From Amaricoccus sp. (GTDB lineage Bacteria; Pseudomonadota; Alphaproteobacteria; Rhodobacterales; Rhodobacteraceae), in contig NZ_JAGOID010000015.1 of the NCBI RefSeq assembly GCF_017995835.1, forward strand, positions 1 through 41,789: 41,789 nt of DNA, given 5' to 3'. Under the pieces are notes generated by a model. That model was not told the origin of the DNA, did no database searches, and saw only the letters and a program-made list of their open reading frames with translations. Positions 1 through 8,489 of the stretch are shown here, one piece after another. The translations under genes were made by a program, and so were the position numbers. Every line of letters begins with the position of its first letter. Position 1 is the first letter of the stretch.

Positions 1-684
1 GTCGAGCACTTCGGAGGTGGAGGGCTTCTTCTTCAGCCCCGGCGTCTCGCGGATCTCGAAGAACTGCGTCAGCGCGGCGCGCACCAGGCTGTGCTTGATG
101 CCGGGGAAGTGGACCGCGACGATGCGCTCCAGCGTCTCGGGGTCGGGAAAGCGGATGTAGTGGAAGAAGCAGCGACGCAGGAAGGCGTCGGGCAGCTCCT
201 TCTCGTTGTTGGAGGTGATCACGACGATGGGGCGGACCTTCGCGACGATGGTCTCGCCGGTTTCGTAGACGAAGAACTCCATCCGGTCGAGCTCCTGGAG
301 GAGGTCGTTCGGGAACTCGATGTCGGCCTTGTCGATCTCGTCGATGAGCAGGACGATCTTCGCCTCGGCCTCGAAGGCGCGCCACAGCGGGCCCTTGCGG
401 ATGTAGTTGGCGACGTCGTTCACCCGCTCGTCGCCGAGCTGGCTGTCGCGCAGCCGGCTGACGGCATCGTATTCATAGAGGCCCTGCGCGGCGCGCGTGG
501 TGGACTTCACCGACCATTCGATCAACGGCAGGCCGAGCGCGCGGGCGACCTGGCGGGCGAGCTCGGTCTTGCCGGTGCCCGGCTCGCCCTTGACGAGCAG
601 CGGCCGCTCCAGCGCGATGGAAGCGTTGACGGCCACCGCGAGGTCGGGCGTGGCCACGTAATCGGCGCTACCGGCGAATCTCAT
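1..684 (-). CDS. MoxR-family AAA+ ATPase (3' end outside window)
   Basis: The first 228 codons of a MoxR-type AAA+ ATPase are present; the gene runs off the left edge without a stop. A Walker A motif GEPGTGKT lies at residues 33-40, a Walker B-like LLIDEIDKAD near residue 115, and a sensor-like ITSNNEKELPDAFLRRC segment follows. Proteins of this family act as chaperone-like ATPases, usually with a von Willebrand factor A partner encoded just downstream; that partner would lie beyond base 1 and is not visible. The ATG at 682-684 starts a sequence that aligns with family N-termini. The gene is divergent from dksA across a 196-base gap. The family call is firm; the specific client is unknown. 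Confidence 0.93.
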   Translation of the reverse strand, partial: MRFAGSADYVATPDLAVAVNASIALERPLLVKGEPGTGKTELARQVARALGLPLIEWSVKSTTRAAQGLYEYDAVSRLRDSQLGDERVNDVANYIRKGPLWRAFEAEAKIVLLIDEIDKADIEFPNDLLQELDRMEFFVYETGETIVAKVRPIVVITSNNEKELPDAFLRRCFFHYIRFPDPETLERIVAVHFPGIKHSLVRAALTQFFEIRETPGLKKKPSTSEVLD

Positions 685-765
685 TCTTTTTCCGCCCGTT
701 GCCCCGGGTTGCTCGTTGGCAACCTAGCAGGCGTGAGCCGTTAGGCAACATCACAATACTTCCAC

Positions 766-792
766 GTGACATCCGCCAGGAATCCCTATAAC
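766..792 (+). promoter_or_regulatory. Possible sigma-70-type promoter for dksA
   Basis: GTGACA at 766-771 and TATAAC at 787-792 resemble -35 and -10 boxes, but the spacer is only 15 bases. This would give a leader of roughly 80 bases before the dksA start. It is a motif-level guess only. Confidence 0.25.
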
Positions 793-880
793 GGGGGCGC
801 ACGAAGATCGGGGCCAGCCTCCAGCCGGGTCTTGCCGGGGATTTCGGGCAGGCCCTGATCGACCAGAGGTGGCGTAACGC

Positions 881-1303
881 ATGAAGCCCGAGACCAAGTT
901 CGACGTCGAGTACCAGCCCAGCGAAGACGAACCCTTCATGAACCCCCGGCAACTGGACTACTTCCGGCGAAAGTTGCTGACATGGAAGGCTTCTATCCTT
1001 GCAGAGAGCAAGGGAACGATCGAAACGATGCAGGCGGGGACTCGGAACATCCCCGACGTCGCCGACCGAGCCAGCGAGGAGAGCGACCGCGCGCTCGAAC
1101 TCCGGACCCGCGACCGCCAGCGCAAGGTCGTCTCCAAGATCGACGCCGCACTGCGTCGGATCGAGGACGGCACTTACGGATATTGCGAGGAGACGGGCGA
1201 GCCGATCTCGCTGAAGCGTCTCGACGCCCGCCCGATCGCGACCCTCAGCCTCGAGGCGCAGGAGCGCCACGAGCGCAAGGAGAAGGTCCACCGGGACGAT
1301 TGA
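881..1303 (+). CDS. dksA: RNA polymerase-binding transcription factor DksA
   Basis: A 140-residue DksA. The family binds in the RNA polymerase secondary channel and, with ppGpp, adjusts initiation at rRNA and biosynthetic promoters. The coiled-coil tip motif D59-x-x-D62-x-A64 matches the functional Asp-Asp-Ala of E. coli DksA, and the following EESDRALELRTRDRQRK stretch is typical. The C-terminal finger keeps only the first of four cysteines: C102 is present, but the other positions are T105, S123 and A126. It therefore cannot bind zinc in the classical way; such single-cysteine DksA proteins are known in Rhodobacter-type bacteria. The gene stands alone, divergent from the MoxR gene, with a hairpin about 190 bases downstream. 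Confidence 0.95.
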   Translation: MKPETKFDVEYQPSEDEPFMNPRQLDYFRRKLLTWKASILAESKGTIETMQAGTRNIPDVADRASEESDRALELRTRDRQRKVVSKIDAALRRIEDGTYGYCEETGEPISLKRLDARPIATLSLEAQERHERKEKVHRDD

Positions 1304-1664
1304 GGCCGGCTGCGCTCGTCGCCCGGAGGCGTCCCGCCGTATCGGCGACGCCGGAATCCCGACAGGCTTTCCACCGATCGGATCGACCCGCCGCCCGAAC
1401 AGGCGGTCCGTCCGCTTGCGGAGCCAGCCGCTCACGCGGCGCGAGGACGCCTTGGAACTCCGTCGGTGCGGTTTTCGGCACGGCCGAACGAATTGCGCCC
1501 CCTCTCGGGGGAAAGAGGGGGCGCGTATCCTGACGAGAAGGTCTGAGGGTCTTGCAAGCAGCAGTCCCTTCCCGGGACGCCCTCTTCCTAACGAGTCAGT
1601 GGTTACCGAAACCTTAACGGATCGCCGTTAACTCTCCCATAAGGAGAAAAATGGTGAGGAGGAA
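1304..1664. other. Convergent intergenic region, dksA / flavin reductase
   Basis: This 361-base gap lies between two convergent genes. It contains the strong hairpin listed at 1495-1524 and no credible gene: short open frames inside it have no ribosome-binding site and no recognisable product. The part after about 1600 is locally A/T-richer. Confidence 0.6.
1495..1524. terminator. GC-rich hairpin between convergent genes
   Basis: A perfect 11-base inverted repeat (arms 1495-1505 and 1514-1524) has an 8-base loop. There is no T-run on either side, so it is not a canonical intrinsic terminator, but its place between the convergent dksA and flavin reductase genes fits a bidirectional terminator or an mRNA 3'-end stabiliser. 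Confidence 0.5.
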
Positions 1665-2282
1665 TCAACCGCCGCCACCGGTCGGTCGGGTCATGGGGAA
1701 GACCTCGCGCACGGCGGCGTAGTCGCGGTATCCGAGCCGCGCCAGTGGCGCGTAGCGGGTGACGTCGACCATGCCGTCGACCAGGGCCGCGTCGTCGATG
1801 TGGACGCCGACAACCTCTCCGATCGCCAGGACGTTGTGCGCGCCGGGCAGGTCGATCAGCTTCCAGGCGCGGCATTCGAGCGACGCCGGCGCCTCGGCGA
1901 CACGGGGCGCTCGCACGACGTTGCCGGCGACCGGCGTGAGCCCGGCATGGGCGAACTCGTCCACCTCGGGCGCGAGGCTCGCGGAACTGGCGTTCATCGC
2001 CTCGCGAAGCTCGTAGGGCACGATGTTGACCACGAACTCGCCGGTGGCGCGGATGTTGGTTATCGTCTCCTTGGCCTCGTCACGCCCGCCCTTGCGGCCC
2101 GTCGTCGCGTACATGACCATCGGCGGCGTGTCGGAGAGCGCGTTGAAGAAGCTGTAGGGCGCGAGGTTCCGCCGACCCTCGGGGTCGAGCGTCGAGATCC
2201 AGCCGATGGGGCGCGGGGCGACCAGCGCCTTGAACGGGTTGTGGGCGAGCCCGTGGGAGTCGACGCCGGGACGGTAGAACAT
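1665..2282 (-). CDS. Flavin reductase-like (FMN-binding split barrel) protein
   Basis: A 205-residue protein of the flavin reductase-like domain family, which binds FMN in a split barrel. The N-terminal LVAPRPIGWISTLDPEG and the NLAPYSFFNALSDTPPMVMYAT stretch around residues 40-62 are the classic signature of this family; the later ATGEFVVNIVPYELREAMN also fits. Members either supply reduced flavin to monooxygenases or act on other substrates, so the substrate cannot be stated. No partner monooxygenase is adjacent. The gene is divergent from the downstream acetyltransferase gene across 88 bases. Confidence 0.88.
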   Translation of the reverse strand: MFYRPGVDSHGLAHNPFKALVAPRPIGWISTLDPEGRRNLAPYSFFNALSDTPPMVMYATTGRKGGRDEAKETITNIRATGEFVVNIVPYELREAMNASSASLAPEVDEFAHAGLTPVAGNVVRAPRVAEAPASLECRAWKLIDLPGAHNVLAIGEVVGVHIDDAALVDGMVDVTRYAPLARLGYRDYAAVREVFPMTRPTGGGG

Positions 2283-2370
2283 GCGGGACTCGCGTCGTTT
2301 CGCGTTGGCCGGACCTTAGGAGCGTGCTAGGGGCCTGTCGAGCCGCCCCCCCTCCCGCCCCTCTCCCGCC

Positions 2371-2892
2371 ATGCTCCGAATCCAGTCCGAGACGCCGAAG
2401 GACGGCGCCGAAGTCGAAACGCTCTTTGACCTCGCCTTCGCCCCGGGGCGCACGGCGCTGTCGTCCTACCGCCTGCGCGACGGCGTGCCGCCGGAGACGG
2501 CGCTGTCGCTCGTCGCGCGCGACGAGTACGACGCTGTCGCGGGGGCGATCCGCTACTGGCGGGTGCGGGTCGGCGTGGCGGGCAGCCCGGCGCTGCTGCT
2601 CGGGCCGGTGGCGGTGCACCCGACCCGGCAGGGCGAGGGGCTCGGCGCCCTGCTGATCGCGGACAGTCTCGAACGCGCTGCGGCGCTCGGCTGGACGCGG
2701 GTGATCCTGGTCGGCGACGAGCCCTATTACCGCCGCTTCGGCTTCACCCGAGACGCGGGGCGGGCGCTCGAATACCCGCCCCCGACCAACCCCGACCGCC
2801 TGCTCGCGCGCGCGCTCGTCCCCGGGGCGCTCGACGGCGTGGCCGGGATCGTGCGGCGGTGGACGGACGAGGGAGAGACCGGGCAGGCGTAG
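2371..2892 (+). CDS. GNAT-family N-acetyltransferase (YhbS-like)
   Basis: A 173-residue GNAT acetyltransferase. The acetyl-CoA-binding motif A is visible as LLGPVAVHPTRQGEGLGALL near residues 73-92, with the pyrophosphate loop RQGEGLG. It is followed by ILVGDEPYYRRFGF near 112-125, a combination typical of the YhbS-like branch. The acceptor substrate cannot be deduced. The ATG at 2371 gives a normal N-terminus (MLRIQSETPKD), although no strong ribosome-binding site precedes it. It is transcribed alone. Confidence 0.88.
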   Translation: MLRIQSETPKDGAEVETLFDLAFAPGRTALSSYRLRDGVPPETALSLVARDEYDAVAGAIRYWRVRVGVAGSPALLLGPVAVHPTRQGEGLGALLIADSLERAAALGWTRVILVGDEPYYRRFGFTRDAGRALEYPPPTNPDRLLARALVPGALDGVAGIVRRWTDEGETGQA

Positions 2893-3099
2893 AGCCTCGG
2901 CGGGCTGAGGATCGGCGAGAACCGCCGAGCCGACCCGCCCGACTCCCCGACAGGCTCCGGATCGCGCGCCGGTAGTTTTCATCTATGTGGCGGCCGAATG
3001 TCGTGGTATGTTTGATCGTTGCCAATCACTGTGCGGTCGTGGCGCAGCTGCTTTAGTATTCGCGCCTGCATTGAGTGAATGTCGCTGCCATAGACAAGA

Positions 3100-3888
3100 A
3101 TGGGGGGTGACGTGGATCTCCTCGAACGAAGGCCCGTTCTGGCGCTGGCCTGCATCGTCGTGCTCGCGGGGTGCATGCACGAGCGGACGGGAGGCCCTGT
3201 GACCGCCTCGATCGGCCTCGACTACGCCAGCACCAGCCTTGGGTTCCGGAACTCCGGCGCGCTGTCGCCGGGGCGGTTGATGCTGTGGGACACGGCGGAG
3301 GGCGAGCTCGTGGACCTCGAGCGCGGCATCCCGATGGCCGTGGGGTCGACGACGACCCCGACCGATATGCAGGCGCGGGACGTCAACGGCGTCACGATCG
3401 CGGCGGCCGGCGGCGACATCGGTAGAGCGGCGAACGGCCAGATCCGCGCGGCGGTCTCGCGGGACCTCGAGATCATCGTCCGCGAGGTCGCGACACGGAC
3501 GGCGCTGTCGCAGGCATATGTCGCTCGCCGGAACGAGGACGCCGACCCGGAGCGCGCCTGGCGCGTCGCGGACGCGACCGGCGATCCGGCGCGGTATCAC
3601 TACGTCCTGCTCGTCGATCCGGTGCGCGCGTCGAGCGAGCAGGTCCGGTTCGTGACGGAGACGGGCGGGTCGGTCGGCGTAAACATCGTCAACACGGCGC
3701 AGGGCGACATCTCGGTCCGCGTCCCCACCGACACACAGGCGAGTTGCGCGCAGTCGAGCGGCGACCGCCCGATCTGCTTCATCAACGCCGAGGTGCTGAA
3801 GGTGTTCTTGAACGCCAACCGGAACCTCGACTATGAGCCTGTGGGGTATTCCAGGGCCGCGCTGTCGGACGCCTTGCGCAGGAAGTAG
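3100..3888 (+). CDS. Unrecognised outer-membrane-type lipoprotein
   Basis: A 262-residue protein I do not recognise. The N-terminus has arginines at 10-11, a hydrophobic run, and a lipobox V-L-A-G-C with Cys25 as the predicted lipidated residue, so it is most likely a lipoprotein. The rest is soluble, with a second cysteine pair near the C-terminus (CAQSSGDRPIC) that could form a small disulfide loop. Two starts are possible: the ATG at 3100, or the GTG at 3112, which has a G-rich ribosome-binding-like tract (3101-3106) before it; both leave the signal peptide intact. It is convergent with ptsP, only 30 bases away, and has no operon partner. Confidence 0.7.
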   Translation: MGGDVDLLERRPVLALACIVVLAGCMHERTGGPVTASIGLDYASTSLGFRNSGALSPGRLMLWDTAEGELVDLERGIPMAVGSTTTPTDMQARDVNGVTIAAAGGDIGRAANGQIRAAVSRDLEIIVREVATRTALSQAYVARRNEDADPERAWRVADATGDPARYHYVLLVDPVRASSEQVRFVTETGGSVGVNIVNTAQGDISVRVPTDTQASCAQSSGDRPICFINAEVLKVFLNANRNLDYEPVGYSRAALSDALRRK

Positions 3889-3918
3889 GGCGCCGGCGGG
3901 GCGCAGGCCGAGGGACCG

Positions 3919-6177
3919 CTAGACGACGAACCCCATCCGCCCGAGCAGCGCCTCCAGCGCCGGGCGGGCGGTGGCCGCGGCCTCGTAGCGCGCGGCCTCG
4001 ATGGCGGCGCGGGCCTCGCTGAGGTCGACCTGACGCAGCAGCGCCTTGACCGGGCCGATGGAGGCCGGGCGCATCGAGAGCTGGCGGAAGCCGATCGCCG
4101 CGAAGGCAAGCGCCTCGAGCGGGCGGCCCGCGTCCTCGCCGCAGAACGACACCGGCGTCCCGTGCGCGGCGCAGCGCGCGACGATCCCCTCGAGGAAGCC
4201 AAGGTAGCTGATGCTGAGCGCGTCGTAGCGGCGGCGCACCAGCTCGTTCTCGCGATCGGCGGCGAAGAAGAACTGCTTGAGATCGTTGCCGCCTATCGAG
4301 ACGAAGTCGACCATCTCGAAGAAGCGGGCCGAGGCGAAGGCGAGGCTCGGCGTCTCGAGCATCGCGCCGATCTTGATGTCGGTCGAGACCGGTCGCTCGA
4401 GGGCGCGCTCGCGCGCGACTTCCGTCACGATGATCTCGCGGCCCTGCTCGAACTCGACCGCCTCGGCGACGAAGGGGAACATGATCCGGAGCGGCCGGCC
4501 TTGGGCGCCCCGAAGCAGCGCCTGCACCTGCATCCGCATGATCCCGGGCCGGTCGAGGCCGACCCGGATCGCGCGCCAGCCGAGCGCGGGATTCGGCTCG
4601 TCCTGACGCTTCATGTAGGGCAGCACCTTGTCGGAGCCGATGTCGAGGGTGCGGAACGTCACCGGTTTGCCGCCCGCGCTGTCGAGGATGCGGGCGTAGA
4701 GCGCGGCGAGATCGGCGCGCTTCGGCACGGTCGAGCGGATCAGGAACTGCAGCTCGGTGCGAAACAGCCCGACGCCCGCCGCGCCGCATTTCGGCAGGCT
4801 CGGCAGGTCGGCCATCAGGCCCGCGTTCATGTAGAGATCGAGCGTCACGCCGTCGCGAGTCGTCGCCGGGCGATCACGCAGCGCCGCGTAGGCCTGTTGC
4901 GCGCCGGCCAGCATCTCGACCTTCTCGCGGAAGGCGCGCGCCACGCCTTCCTCGGGCCGGAGATGGACGGCTCCGACGTCGCCGTCGACGAGGATCGGGT
5001 CGCCGTTCTTGGCCTCGCGGGTGATGCGTTCGGCGTGGATGACGAGCGGGATCGCCAGCGCGCGCGCCACGATCGCCGCGTGCGAGCCGACGGAGCCTTC
5101 CTCCAGCACCACGCCCTTGAGCCTGCGGCCGTAGTCGAGCAACTCGGCCGGGCCGATGTTGCGGGCGACAAGGACGGCGTCGTCGGGAACCTCCCGCCCG
5201 CTGATGGCGTCCACCCCGGCGAGCAGTCGCAGCAGCCGGTTCGACAGGTCGTCGAGGTCGTGCAGCCGCTCGCGAATGTAGGGGTCGGCGATCCGGCTCA
5301 TGCGCGCCCGGGTCGCCGACTGCTCCTTCTCGACGGCGACTTCCGCGGCGAGGCCGCTCTCGATCGAGGCCTCCATGCGGCGGACCCAGCCCTTGTCGTG
5401 GGCGAACATGCGGTAGGCCTGCAGCACGTCGCGATGGTCGCCAGCCTTGCTCAGGTAGTCGGCCGCGAGCATCTCGTCGACCTCCTCGCGCAGCCGTTCG
5501 ATGGCGGCGTGGAGGCGGGCGTATTCGCGGGCCGGGTCATCGCTGACCGGGTTCGAGACGACGATCTGCGGTTCGTGCAGCAGCACGCGACCCTCGGCGA
5601 CGCCTTCCTGGCCGACGAGGCCGCGCACGAAGAAGGGGAGCCGGTGCTGGGCCGCGATCTCCATGGCGCCGGGGCCGACGAAGGCGCCGAGTTCTGCCAT
5701 CTCCGCCAGCACCATGGCGATGACCTCGAGCGCGTAGATCTCGTCGTCGCTGTACTCGCGATGGTCACGGTTCTGCACCACGAGGACGCCGAGCACCTCG
5801 CCGAGGCGCTGGATCGGCACGCCGAGGAAGGAGGAGAACAGCTCCTCGCCGGTCTCGGGCATGTAGCGGAAGCCGCGGGTGTTCGGGGCGTCGCGGGTGT
5901 TGATCGGCTCGGCGCTGTCGGCGATGCGGCCGACGAGACCCTGGCCGACCTTGAGCCGGGTCAGGTGGACCGCCTCCGCCTTGAGCCCGAACGTGGCGCA
6001 GAGCTCGAGCCAGTCCTCCTCGCGCTTGAGGTAAACCGAGCAGACGTCGGCGACGAGACCGCCGGCGATCAGCCGGACGATGCTGTCGAGTCGCTCCTGC
6101 CCGCCGCCCGGTTCGGCCAGCGTATCACGCAGGCGGCGCAGCAGCACGCGGCTGTCGACGGCCTCGGAATAGGGCAT
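3919..6177 (-). CDS. ptsP: Phosphoenolpyruvate-protein phosphotransferase of the nitrogen PTS
   Basis: A 752-residue EI-Ntr. It phosphorylates itself with PEP and passes the phosphate to NPr and then EIIA-Ntr, a regulatory relay for nitrogen and potassium status. A GAF domain spans about 20-160, followed by the EI N-terminal domain. The phosphohistidine is H366 in GSVGSHAAIVARA. The PEP-binding TIM barrel follows, with GLFRTELQFL, LDIGSDK, SIGGNDLKQF and the catalytic cysteine in VSFCGEDAG. All active-site motifs are present, so it should be active. It lies 30 bases downstream of lysC on the same strand, an arrangement common in alphaproteobacteria, and they are probably cotranscribed. Confidence 0.96.
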   Translation of the reverse strand: MPYSEAVDSRVLLRRLRDTLAEPGGGQERLDSIVRLIAGGLVADVCSVYLKREEDWLELCATFGLKAEAVHLTRLKVGQGLVGRIADSAEPINTRDAPNTRGFRYMPETGEELFSSFLGVPIQRLGEVLGVLVVQNRDHREYSDDEIYALEVIAMVLAEMAELGAFVGPGAMEIAAQHRLPFFVRGLVGQEGVAEGRVLLHEPQIVVSNPVSDDPAREYARLHAAIERLREEVDEMLAADYLSKAGDHRDVLQAYRMFAHDKGWVRRMEASIESGLAAEVAVEKEQSATRARMSRIADPYIRERLHDLDDLSNRLLRLLAGVDAISGREVPDDAVLVARNIGPAELLDYGRRLKGVVLEEGSVGSHAAIVARALAIPLVIHAERITREAKNGDPILVDGDVGAVHLRPEEGVARAFREKVEMLAGAQQAYAALRDRPATTRDGVTLDLYMNAGLMADLPSLPKCGAAGVGLFRTELQFLIRSTVPKRADLAALYARILDSAGGKPVTFRTLDIGSDKVLPYMKRQDEPNPALGWRAIRVGLDRPGIMRMQVQALLRGAQGRPLRIMFPFVAEAVEFEQGREIIVTEVARERALERPVSTDIKIGAMLETPSLAFASARFFEMVDFVSIGGNDLKQFFFAADRENELVRRRYDALSISYLGFLEGIVARCAAHGTPVSFCGEDAGRPLEALAFAAIGFRQLSMRPASIGPVKALLRQVDLSEARAAIEAARYEAAATARPALEALLGRMGFVV

Positions 6178-6207
6178 CAGTTCGGCCCCCAGTGATCGCC
6201 CGTGGTT

Positions 6208-7434
6208 TCAGCCGGCCTTGTCGAGATCGAAGGCATCATGCAGCGCCTGCACGGCCAGTTCCAGATATTTGCGGTCGATGAGGACCGACACCTTGATCTC
6301 GGAGGTGGTGATCGCCTTGATGTTGACGCCCTCGGCCGCGAGGGCCGCGAACATGCGGTGGGCGACGCCGGAATGGCTGCGCATCCCCACGCCGACGATC
6401 GAGACCTTGGCGACGTCGTCGTTGGTCTCGATCTTCGCGAAGCCGAGCCCGGCGTTCTGGCGGGCCGCTTCCAGCGCCCGGGTGGCGCGGGAGATGTCGT
6501 CGGCAGGGACCGTGAAGGTCATGTCGGTCTTGCCGTCGGCCGAGACGTTCTGGACGATCATGTCGACGTTGACGCCGGCCTCGGAGAGCGGCCCGAAGAT
6601 ACCGGCGGCGATGCCCGGACGATCCTGGACGCCGGAGACGGTGACACGCGCCTCGTCGCGGGTGAAGGCGATGCCGCTGACGACCCTGCTTTCCATGATA
6701 TCCTCCTCGTCGCAGACGAGCGTGCCCGGCTCGTCGCTGAAGCTCGACAGAACCTGAAGCGGCACCTTGTAGCGCATGGCCAGTTCGACCGAGCGGGTCT
6801 GCAACACCTTGGCCCCCGCGCCGGCGAGCTCCAGCATCTCCTCGTAGGAGACGCGGGCGAGCTTCTGCGCCTTCTTGGTGATGCGCGGGTCGGTGGTGTA
6901 GACGCCGTCGACGTCGGTGTAGATGTCGCAGCGCTCTGCCTCGAGCGCCGCGGCGAAGGCCACGGCGGACGTGTCCGAGCCGCCGCGGCCGAGCGTGGTG
7001 ATCCGCCCCTCCGGACTGATGCCCTGGAAGCCGGCGATCACCGCGTGGAGCCCCTCACCGAACTTCTGCACGAGCCGGGCCGTGTCGATCGACTCGATGC
7101 GCGCCGCGCCGTGGGTGGAGTTGGTTCGCAGCGGCACCTGCCAGCCCTGCCAGCTGCGCGCGGGAACGCCCATCTCCTGGAGCGTGAGCGACATGAGGCC
7201 GGCGGTGACGTTCTCGCCCGAGGCGACGACCGCGTCATACTCGCGCGCGTCGTAGAGCATGGAGGTGTCGCGCACCCAGCCGACGAGTTCGTTGGTCTTG
7301 CCGGCCATGGCGGAGACTACGACGGCTACGTCGTAGCCGCGTTCGACCTCGCGCCGGACCTTCTCGGCCGCGCCGCGGATCCGCGCCAGATCGGCGACGG
7401 AGGTGCCGCCGAACTTCATCACGAGACGAGGCAT
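6208..7434 (-). CDS. lysC: Aspartate kinase
   Basis: A 408-residue aspartokinase catalysing the first step from aspartate to lysine, threonine and methionine. The N-terminal KFGGTSV and the TTLGRGGSDTSA motifs form the kinase site; two ACT domains occupy roughly 265-405 and would give feedback control by lysine and/or threonine. The reading frame stays open another 180 codons upstream, but that extension is arginine/alanine-rich and unlike the family; the ATG at 7432-7434 starting MPRLVMKFGG is the right start. It is the first gene of a lysC-ptsP operon, and is divergent from the gene at 7589. Confidence 0.96.
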   Translation of the reverse strand: MPRLVMKFGGTSVADLARIRGAAEKVRREVERGYDVAVVVSAMAGKTNELVGWVRDTSMLYDAREYDAVVASGENVTAGLMSLTLQEMGVPARSWQGWQVPLRTNSTHGAARIESIDTARLVQKFGEGLHAVIAGFQGISPEGRITTLGRGGSDTSAVAFAAALEAERCDIYTDVDGVYTTDPRITKKAQKLARVSYEEMLELAGAGAKVLQTRSVELAMRYKVPLQVLSSFSDEPGTLVCDEEDIMESRVVSGIAFTRDEARVTVSGVQDRPGIAAGIFGPLSEAGVNVDMIVQNVSADGKTDMTFTVPADDISRATRALEAARQNAGLGFAKIETNDDVAKVSIVGVGMRSHSGVAHRMFAALAAEGVNIKAITTSEIKVSVLIDRKYLELAVQALHDAFDLDKAG

Positions 7435-7588
7435 TCCGGCGCGCCCCTCCCCCGGGTCAGCCAAAGACGCGCCCCCTTTATCCGGCGTGCGAGGGGGCTG
7501 CAAGGCAGGCGCGGCGCGGGCGCGCGCCATCGGCTTGGCGGCGCGCGCCGCCCGTGGCAGGCTGGTCGGAAAAGCGGAGGAGCGCCCG

Positions 7589-8473
7589 ATGACCCGAGCC
7601 CCCGAGCCGCCCCGTCGCCGGGGCGCGGCGATGACCGCCGATCCGGGCGCGGCCCTGCGGGCGCTGCACCGGCCCGGCGCGCCCTTCGTGCTGGCGAACG
7701 CCTGGGACCGCGGTTCGGCCCGGGTGCTGGCCGCGCTCGGCGCGCAGGCGATCGGCACCACCTCGGCCGGGTTCGCCTTCACCCGCGGCCTGCCGGACGG
7801 CGCGCGGGTCACGCTCGACGACACGCTCGCCCATTGCGCCGACCTCGTCGGCGCGACGCCGCTGCCGGTCAGCGGCGATCTCGAGAACGGCTTCGCCGAG
7901 GCGCCTGAGGGCGTCGCCAGGACCGTGCGTCTGGCGGCGGAGGCGGGGCTTGCGGGTTGCTCCATCGAGGACACCGACCTCCCCGGCGACGGCGCCTACG
8001 CCTTCTTCCTGGCCACCGAGCGGATCCGCGCCGCCGCGGCGGCAGCGCGGGCGCTGGCGCGCGATTTCGTGCTGGTCGCCAGGGCCGACGGGTTGATGAC
8101 CGGCGCCTACGGACTCCGGGAGGCGATCTCGCGGGCGCAGGCCTTCGCCGAGGCCGGGGCGGATTGCGTCTACGTGCCGATGCTGCCCGATCTCGGCGCG
8201 CTCGCGACCTTCTGCCGGGCGGCGCAGGCCCCGGTGAACGCGCTGGCCGCCGGCCCGCTCGCCGCGGCGACGCTCGCCGACTTCGCCGCTGCCGGCGCGG
8301 CGCGGATCAGCATCGGCTCGGGCCTCGCGCGGGTCGCCCACGGCGCACTGGCGGCTGCGGCGCGGGAGATCCTGGCTGACGGCCGTTTCGAGAGCCTCGG
8401 CCGCGGCGCGAAGGGCGCCGACATCGAGGCGCTGCTCATCCGCGGGGCCGGCGGCAGCGACGACGATCCGTAG
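7589..8473 (+). CDS. Isocitrate lyase/phosphoenolpyruvate mutase family protein
   Basis: A 294-residue enzyme of the ICL/PEP mutase superfamily of TIM-barrel enzymes that make or break C-C or C-P bonds using Mg2+. Visible signatures are FVLANAWDRGSARVL, the TTSAGFAFTRG strand, the metal-site SGDLENGF, and GCSIEDTD. The KKCGH loop of true isocitrate lyases is not seen, which favours a 2-methylisocitrate lyase/PEP mutase-like or oxaloacetate hydrolase-like member; the substrate is unknown. The start at 7589 is chosen because GGAGG at 7576-7580 lies 8 bases before it; an in-frame ATG at 7631 is an alternative. It stands alone, convergent with pyrD. Confidence 0.85.
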   Translation: MTRAPEPPRRRGAAMTADPGAALRALHRPGAPFVLANAWDRGSARVLAALGAQAIGTTSAGFAFTRGLPDGARVTLDDTLAHCADLVGATPLPVSGDLENGFAEAPEGVARTVRLAAEAGLAGCSIEDTDLPGDGAYAFFLATERIRAAAAAARALARDFVLVARADGLMTGAYGLREAISRAQAFAEAGADCVYVPMLPDLGALATFCRAAQAPVNALAAGPLAAATLADFAAAGAARISIGSGLARVAHGALAAAAREILADGRFESLGRGAKGADIEALLIRGAGGSDDDP

Positions 8474-8489
8474 GCGGCCGGGTGACCCC

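Noticed and set aside
1416-1631. A 71-codon frame after dksA
   Set aside because: There is no ribosome-binding site, it spans the convergent hairpin, and the product has no family resemblance.
4162-6195. A 677-codon open frame on the plus strand opposite ptsP
   Set aside because: It is antisense to a fully motif-supported EI-Ntr gene, and its product is a low-complexity run of H, D, E, R, V and A typical of antisense frames in GC-rich DNA.
7519-7549. Inverted copies of GGCGCGCGCC between lysC and the lyase-family gene
   Set aside because: The 10-mer is nearly pure alternating G and C and is expected by chance in this composition.
7435-7974. Upstream extension of lysC by 180 codons
   Set aside because: The extension does not resemble aspartokinase and runs through the start of the divergent gene at 7589; the family N-terminus begins at 7434.
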